From NCBI RefSeq assembly GCF_000621565.1, contig NZ_JHXZ01000022.1:1-64000 (forward strand): 64,000 bases of DNA, given 5' to 3'. Below, piece by piece: positions 61,816 to 64,000 of the stretch. Below the pieces are notes generated by a model that saw only the letters and a program-made list of their open reading frames with translations, was not told the origin of the DNA and made no database searches. Each line of letters starts with the position of its first letter. Positions within the stretch are counted from its first letter, which is position 1. Source of the stretch: Butyrivibrio sp. LB2008. GTDB lineage: Bacteria; Bacillota; Clostridia; Lachnospirales; Lachnospiraceae. Position numbers and translations under genes: made by a program.

Positions 61816-63261
61816 ATGGATATTGTAACACTTTTTGAACAACTGGCATCAGAAATTTTTGAAGCAGAGGAAAACTTTTTTACCAATCCAAAAGATTTTT
61901 ATTCATTGGAAAAGGCTGTAAAGTCATCAACAGATTCGTTTGCAGCGGCTTTTATCGGCTCTATCCTTACCGGGGTGAACGAAGCCATATATAAGTCCGG
62001 CTTTAGAAACGGTCAATATACGGCACAGCATACCAGAAAACGAACACTGATAAGTGCTGTAGGTGACATAGTCTTTGAATGTACGAACTATAGAAAAGTC
62101 AGTGATAAGTCGTATCACTATCTCTTAGAAGAAATCATAGGAATCGAGAAAAATGAGCATTTTACGGAAGCGGCAGAAGTAGCCATCCTTACAGAAGCAT
62201 TGAAAACAAGCTATCAGGAAGCGACACTTGCCGTTCCATCTAAGCAACGAATTACCAAGACAACAGTAATGAATAAGGTGCATCAGATCGCTGAAGAGAT
62301 CCCGGTAGAAGCGCCTTCCCAGAAAAAAGAATGTAGGTATCTCTTTATTGAAGCGGATGAGGATCATGTAGCTGAACAGCACGGAAGATATCCGAGACTT
62401 GAAACTAACGGCAGCTTTATCAGCAAGCTCGTATATATCTATGAATACAAGATGGAAGTCCCGAGGTGCAAGGGAAGAAAACAGCTTGTGAACAAATTTT
62501 ACTTTGGCGGACTTTATCAGGGCCGTTCCGGTGTTGAAAGACTATGGAAAAAAGTATCTGCTTATATAGAAAGCGCTTATGATACAGACGAGCTGCGAAA
62601 AGTCTATATCAGTGGTGACGGAGCAGGTTGGATAAAAACAGGCGCAAACATTATTGATAAAGCTATATACTGTGCTGACAAGTTCCATCTTGTCAAATAC
62701 ATCAATTCAGCATCCAATAAGCTACTTGACAGCGCTGACGAAGTAAAAAGCGAACTGTATCATATGCTCTACAAAAGAGACAGGAAAGGATTTAAAGGAC
62801 TTATTGACCTGATGAAGTATTCCACAGATGGCAATAAGGCAGTTATTGATCTCGAAAGTTATGTTTTGGGTAACTGGATGGCAGTCATGCGAACAGTCCA
62901 TAGTAATATCGTGAAGGGATGCAGCGCTGAGGGACATGTAAGTCATGTGCTTTCTGATCGGTTAAGCTCTCGTCCCAAGGCATGGAGTCAGACAGGTGCT
63001 GACAGGATGAGCAAGCTAAGATGTTATGAACGTAACTACGGTACTGAAAAGATAATAGATCTTGTAAGGTATAGCAGGGAACAACGAAAACTTAAAAGAA
63101 CGGGGACAGACGAAATCGATGTAAAGAGTCTTCCTCTCCGTTCTATCAAAGCTGAGCATTATAGTCAGGCAAGGAGTTACATCGACCGATTGCATGCTAC
63201 TATCCCAGGACTGACTGCAAGAAAGGCTGCTTCAATACGCAATCAGTTAAATCTGCTCTGA
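61816..63261 (+). CDS. ISLre2-family transposase (UPF0236)
   Basis: A 481-residue transposase of normal family length. The catalytic region has YLFIEADEDHVAEQHGR, VYISGDGAGWIKTGA and CADKFHLVKYI, typical of this family, and the C-terminal RKAASIRNQL. The frame is complete, so the element may be active. AAGGAG precedes the ATG, inside a stem. Confidence 0.92.
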   Translation: MDIVTLFEQLASEIFEAEENFFTNPKDFYSLEKAVKSSTDSFAAAFIGSILTGVNEAIYKSGFRNGQYTAQHTRKRTLISAVGDIVFECTNYRKVSDKSYHYLLEEIIGIEKNEHFTEAAEVAILTEALKTSYQEATLAVPSKQRITKTTVMNKVHQIAEEIPVEAPSQKKECRYLFIEADEDHVAEQHGRYPRLETNGSFISKLVYIYEYKMEVPRCKGRKQLVNKFYFGGLYQGRSGVERLWKKVSAYIESAYDTDELRKVYISGDGAGWIKTGANIIDKAIYCADKFHLVKYINSASNKLLDSADEVKSELYHMLYKRDRKGFKGLIDLMKYSTDGNKAVIDLESYVLGNWMAVMRTVHSNIVKGCSAEGHVSHVLSDRLSSRPKAWSQTGADRMSKLRCYERNYGTEKIIDLVRYSREQRKLKRTGTDEIDVKSLPLRSIKAEHYSQARSYIDRLHATIPGLTARKAASIRNQLNLL

Positions 63262-63369
63262 TGCTTTCTGGCATAGAATCTAAAGTTCTTGATAAGCACA
63301 TATATGCATGATAAAATGTTAATGTTTTATTAAATAATGTTTCAAAGTTAGAAATAAACGAGGTATGTA

Positions 63370-63588
63370 ATGGCAGAAAATAGCGTATACATGGACACGC
63401 GAGTGTTTACTGATATAGTCGGGGAAATAGGCGGAACTACTGCTAATTGCGTTCTCTCAAAAGATCCGCTTAGCAAGATTGGCGTATTCGAAAATACAAA
63501 AGTTGGTCGTGAGATGAACGAGATTCTTAAGCTTTTTTATAAATATCGTGCGAGAAAACCCCTTCCGATGAAGTCGGTTGTGGGATGA
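63370..63588 (+). CDS. Small unknown protein, 3' end altered by the IS insertion
   Basis: The frame has 72 codons from ATG 63370. Residues to about 57 (YMDTRVFTDIVGEIGGTTAN, then NTKVGREMNEILKLFY) look like a normal small helical protein, possibly a WXG-like or export-partner protein, which I cannot confirm. The last 15 codons run into the hairpin of the next IS element, so the original C-terminus is probably lost. Confidence 0.4.
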   Translation: MAENSVYMDTRVFTDIVGEIGGTTANCVLSKDPLSKIGVFENTKVGREMNEILKLFYKYRARKPLPMKSVVG

Positions 63589-64000
63589 ATCGCACTAGCT
63601 TTTCTTTTTGTATTTCCCCGTCTTAATGTATTTGCGTTTGTGTTCCTCTGTTCGTTGATCTTCAATGTATTTCTTGACAGTATCAAGAGAAACACTTCCG
63701 GTAGTGGCACAGAAGTAACTTGCACTCCAGAAGGGTGAATCTCCCCATAGGTATTTCTCAACGTGTGTTCTATATGTATTTCTCACTTCTTTGGACAGCT
63801 GTGATTTTAACGAGTTGATGAGTTTTACAGGTGCAACATCAGGTGGCATGGAGATCAGCAGATGCATGTGATCGACATCTGTCTCTGCTGAAATGAGTTC
63901 GCTGTTCATGCGTCCGCAGAGGTAAGCGGCGTAATTCTTCATGAAATCACCAATCTCATCTGTGATCACTTTCTTTCTGTATTTAGTCACGAAAATTACA
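63541..64000 (-). mobile_element. IS200/IS605-type element, left end and tnpA
   Basis: The hairpin ACCCC-ttCCGA-tgaag-TCGG-ttgtGGG (63555-63581) has the same core as the right-end hairpin near 305-330. With tnpA on the minus strand beside it, this fits the left end of an element with divergent tnpA and tnpB. The cut may be near 63541 (after TTTTTTAT). The element continues past the window edge. Confidence 0.6.
63595..64000 (-). CDS. tnpA: IS200/IS605 Y1 transposase TnpA, partial
   Basis: About 135 residues of the HUH-type single-strand transposase; the frame is open through the right edge, so the first residues are outside the window. The metal-binding HUH motif is DVDHMHLLISMPP, and the catalytic tyrosine is in DTVKKYIEDQ. 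Other family parts are YAAYLCGRM, LINSLKSQLSKEVR and LWGDSPFWSASYFCATTGSVS. The tail is lysine-rich. Confidence 0.92.
   Translation of the reverse strand, partial: VIFVTKYRKKVITDEIGDFMKNYAAYLCGRMNSELISAETDVDHMHLLISMPPDVAPVKLINSLKSQLSKEVRNTYRTHVEKYLWGDSPFWSASYFCATTGSVSLDTVKKYIEDQRTEEHKRKYIKTGKYKKKS

Larger units (their letters stand above)
61751..63340 (+). mobile_element. ISLre2-type insertion sequence (ends approximate)
   Basis: The element is defined by its transposase; no convincing terminal inverted repeats could be read by eye, so the boundaries are estimates from the flanking hairpin and the end of coding sequence. It lies directly after the acylation cluster, suggesting that this side of the cluster is a mobile boundary. 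Confidence 0.5.

Noticed and set aside
1..64000. rRNA or tRNA genes
   Set aside because: No rRNA-like sequence or tRNA cloverleaf with a T-loop was recognised by eye on either strand.

Overview
The window is low-to-moderate GC DNA from an anaerobic Firmicute, most likely a Lachnospiraceae species close to Butyrivibrio or Pseudobutyrivibrio (inferred from protein character, not from a marker gene). Supporting signs are PolC-type replication, the order pyrH-frr-uppS-cdsA-dxr-rseP-ispG-polC, a probable Re-type citrate synthase beside an NADP isocitrate dehydrogenase, a glycerol set with a DUF1667 protein, and strong AGGAGG-type ribosome sites. I see no rRNA, tRNA or CRISPR array.

Layout. 1-850: the 3' end of an IS200/IS605 element (tnpB plus right end) inserted in an SGNH-hydrolase gene. 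855-2147: an unknown membrane-anchored protein. 2403-7364: a five-gene peptide/nickel-type ABC importer behind a large palindrome. 7599-10043: an acidic coiled-coil surface protein. 10230-14745: small proteins resembling immunity proteins of polymorphic toxin systems, interrupted by about 870 bases of tandem and palindromic repeats. 14875-15783: several large stem-loops. 15827-20095: glycerol kinase and two flavoproteins. 20260-25671: a NatA/NatB-CPBP exporter, a chemoreceptor, the displaced DUF1667 partner of the glycerol genes and a cysteine hydrolase. 25781-29222: a citrate synthase-GntR-isocitrate dehydrogenase operon with a clear promoter and operator. 29688-36337: a 2062-residue Rhs toxin and its probable immunity gene, followed by a 215-base near-perfect hairpin. 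36749-38758: a polysaccharide deacetylase and a bactofilin. 38927-49830: the conserved housekeeping operon. 49893-51093: an XRE regulator divergent from a secreted protein.

51195-61717 is the most interesting part: eleven tightly packed, A+T-richer genes. They encode two adenylating ligases, two carrier proteins, a split transketolase, an SDR reductase, a GNAT-like protein, an SH3-like membrane protein, an MBOAT acyltransferase and an SGNH protein with an ILEI/PANDER-like tail. It resembles a dlt (teichoic-acid alanylation) locus rebuilt around a transketolase-made acyl group. I infer that it makes an unusual acyl substituent in the cytoplasm, loads it on a carrier and attaches it to an extracellular polymer. 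An ISLre2 transposase and the left part of another IS605-type element follow.

A second theme is intergenic structure. A 130-base element occurs twice (before glpK and before pyrH). Its ten differences include only three in stems, and all three keep pairing through G-U wobble, so it looks like an RNA read toward the downstream gene. Two other intergenic regions carry 195- and 215-base inverted repeats, and two genes (the chemoreceptor and the ISLre2 transposase) have ribosome sites inside stems.
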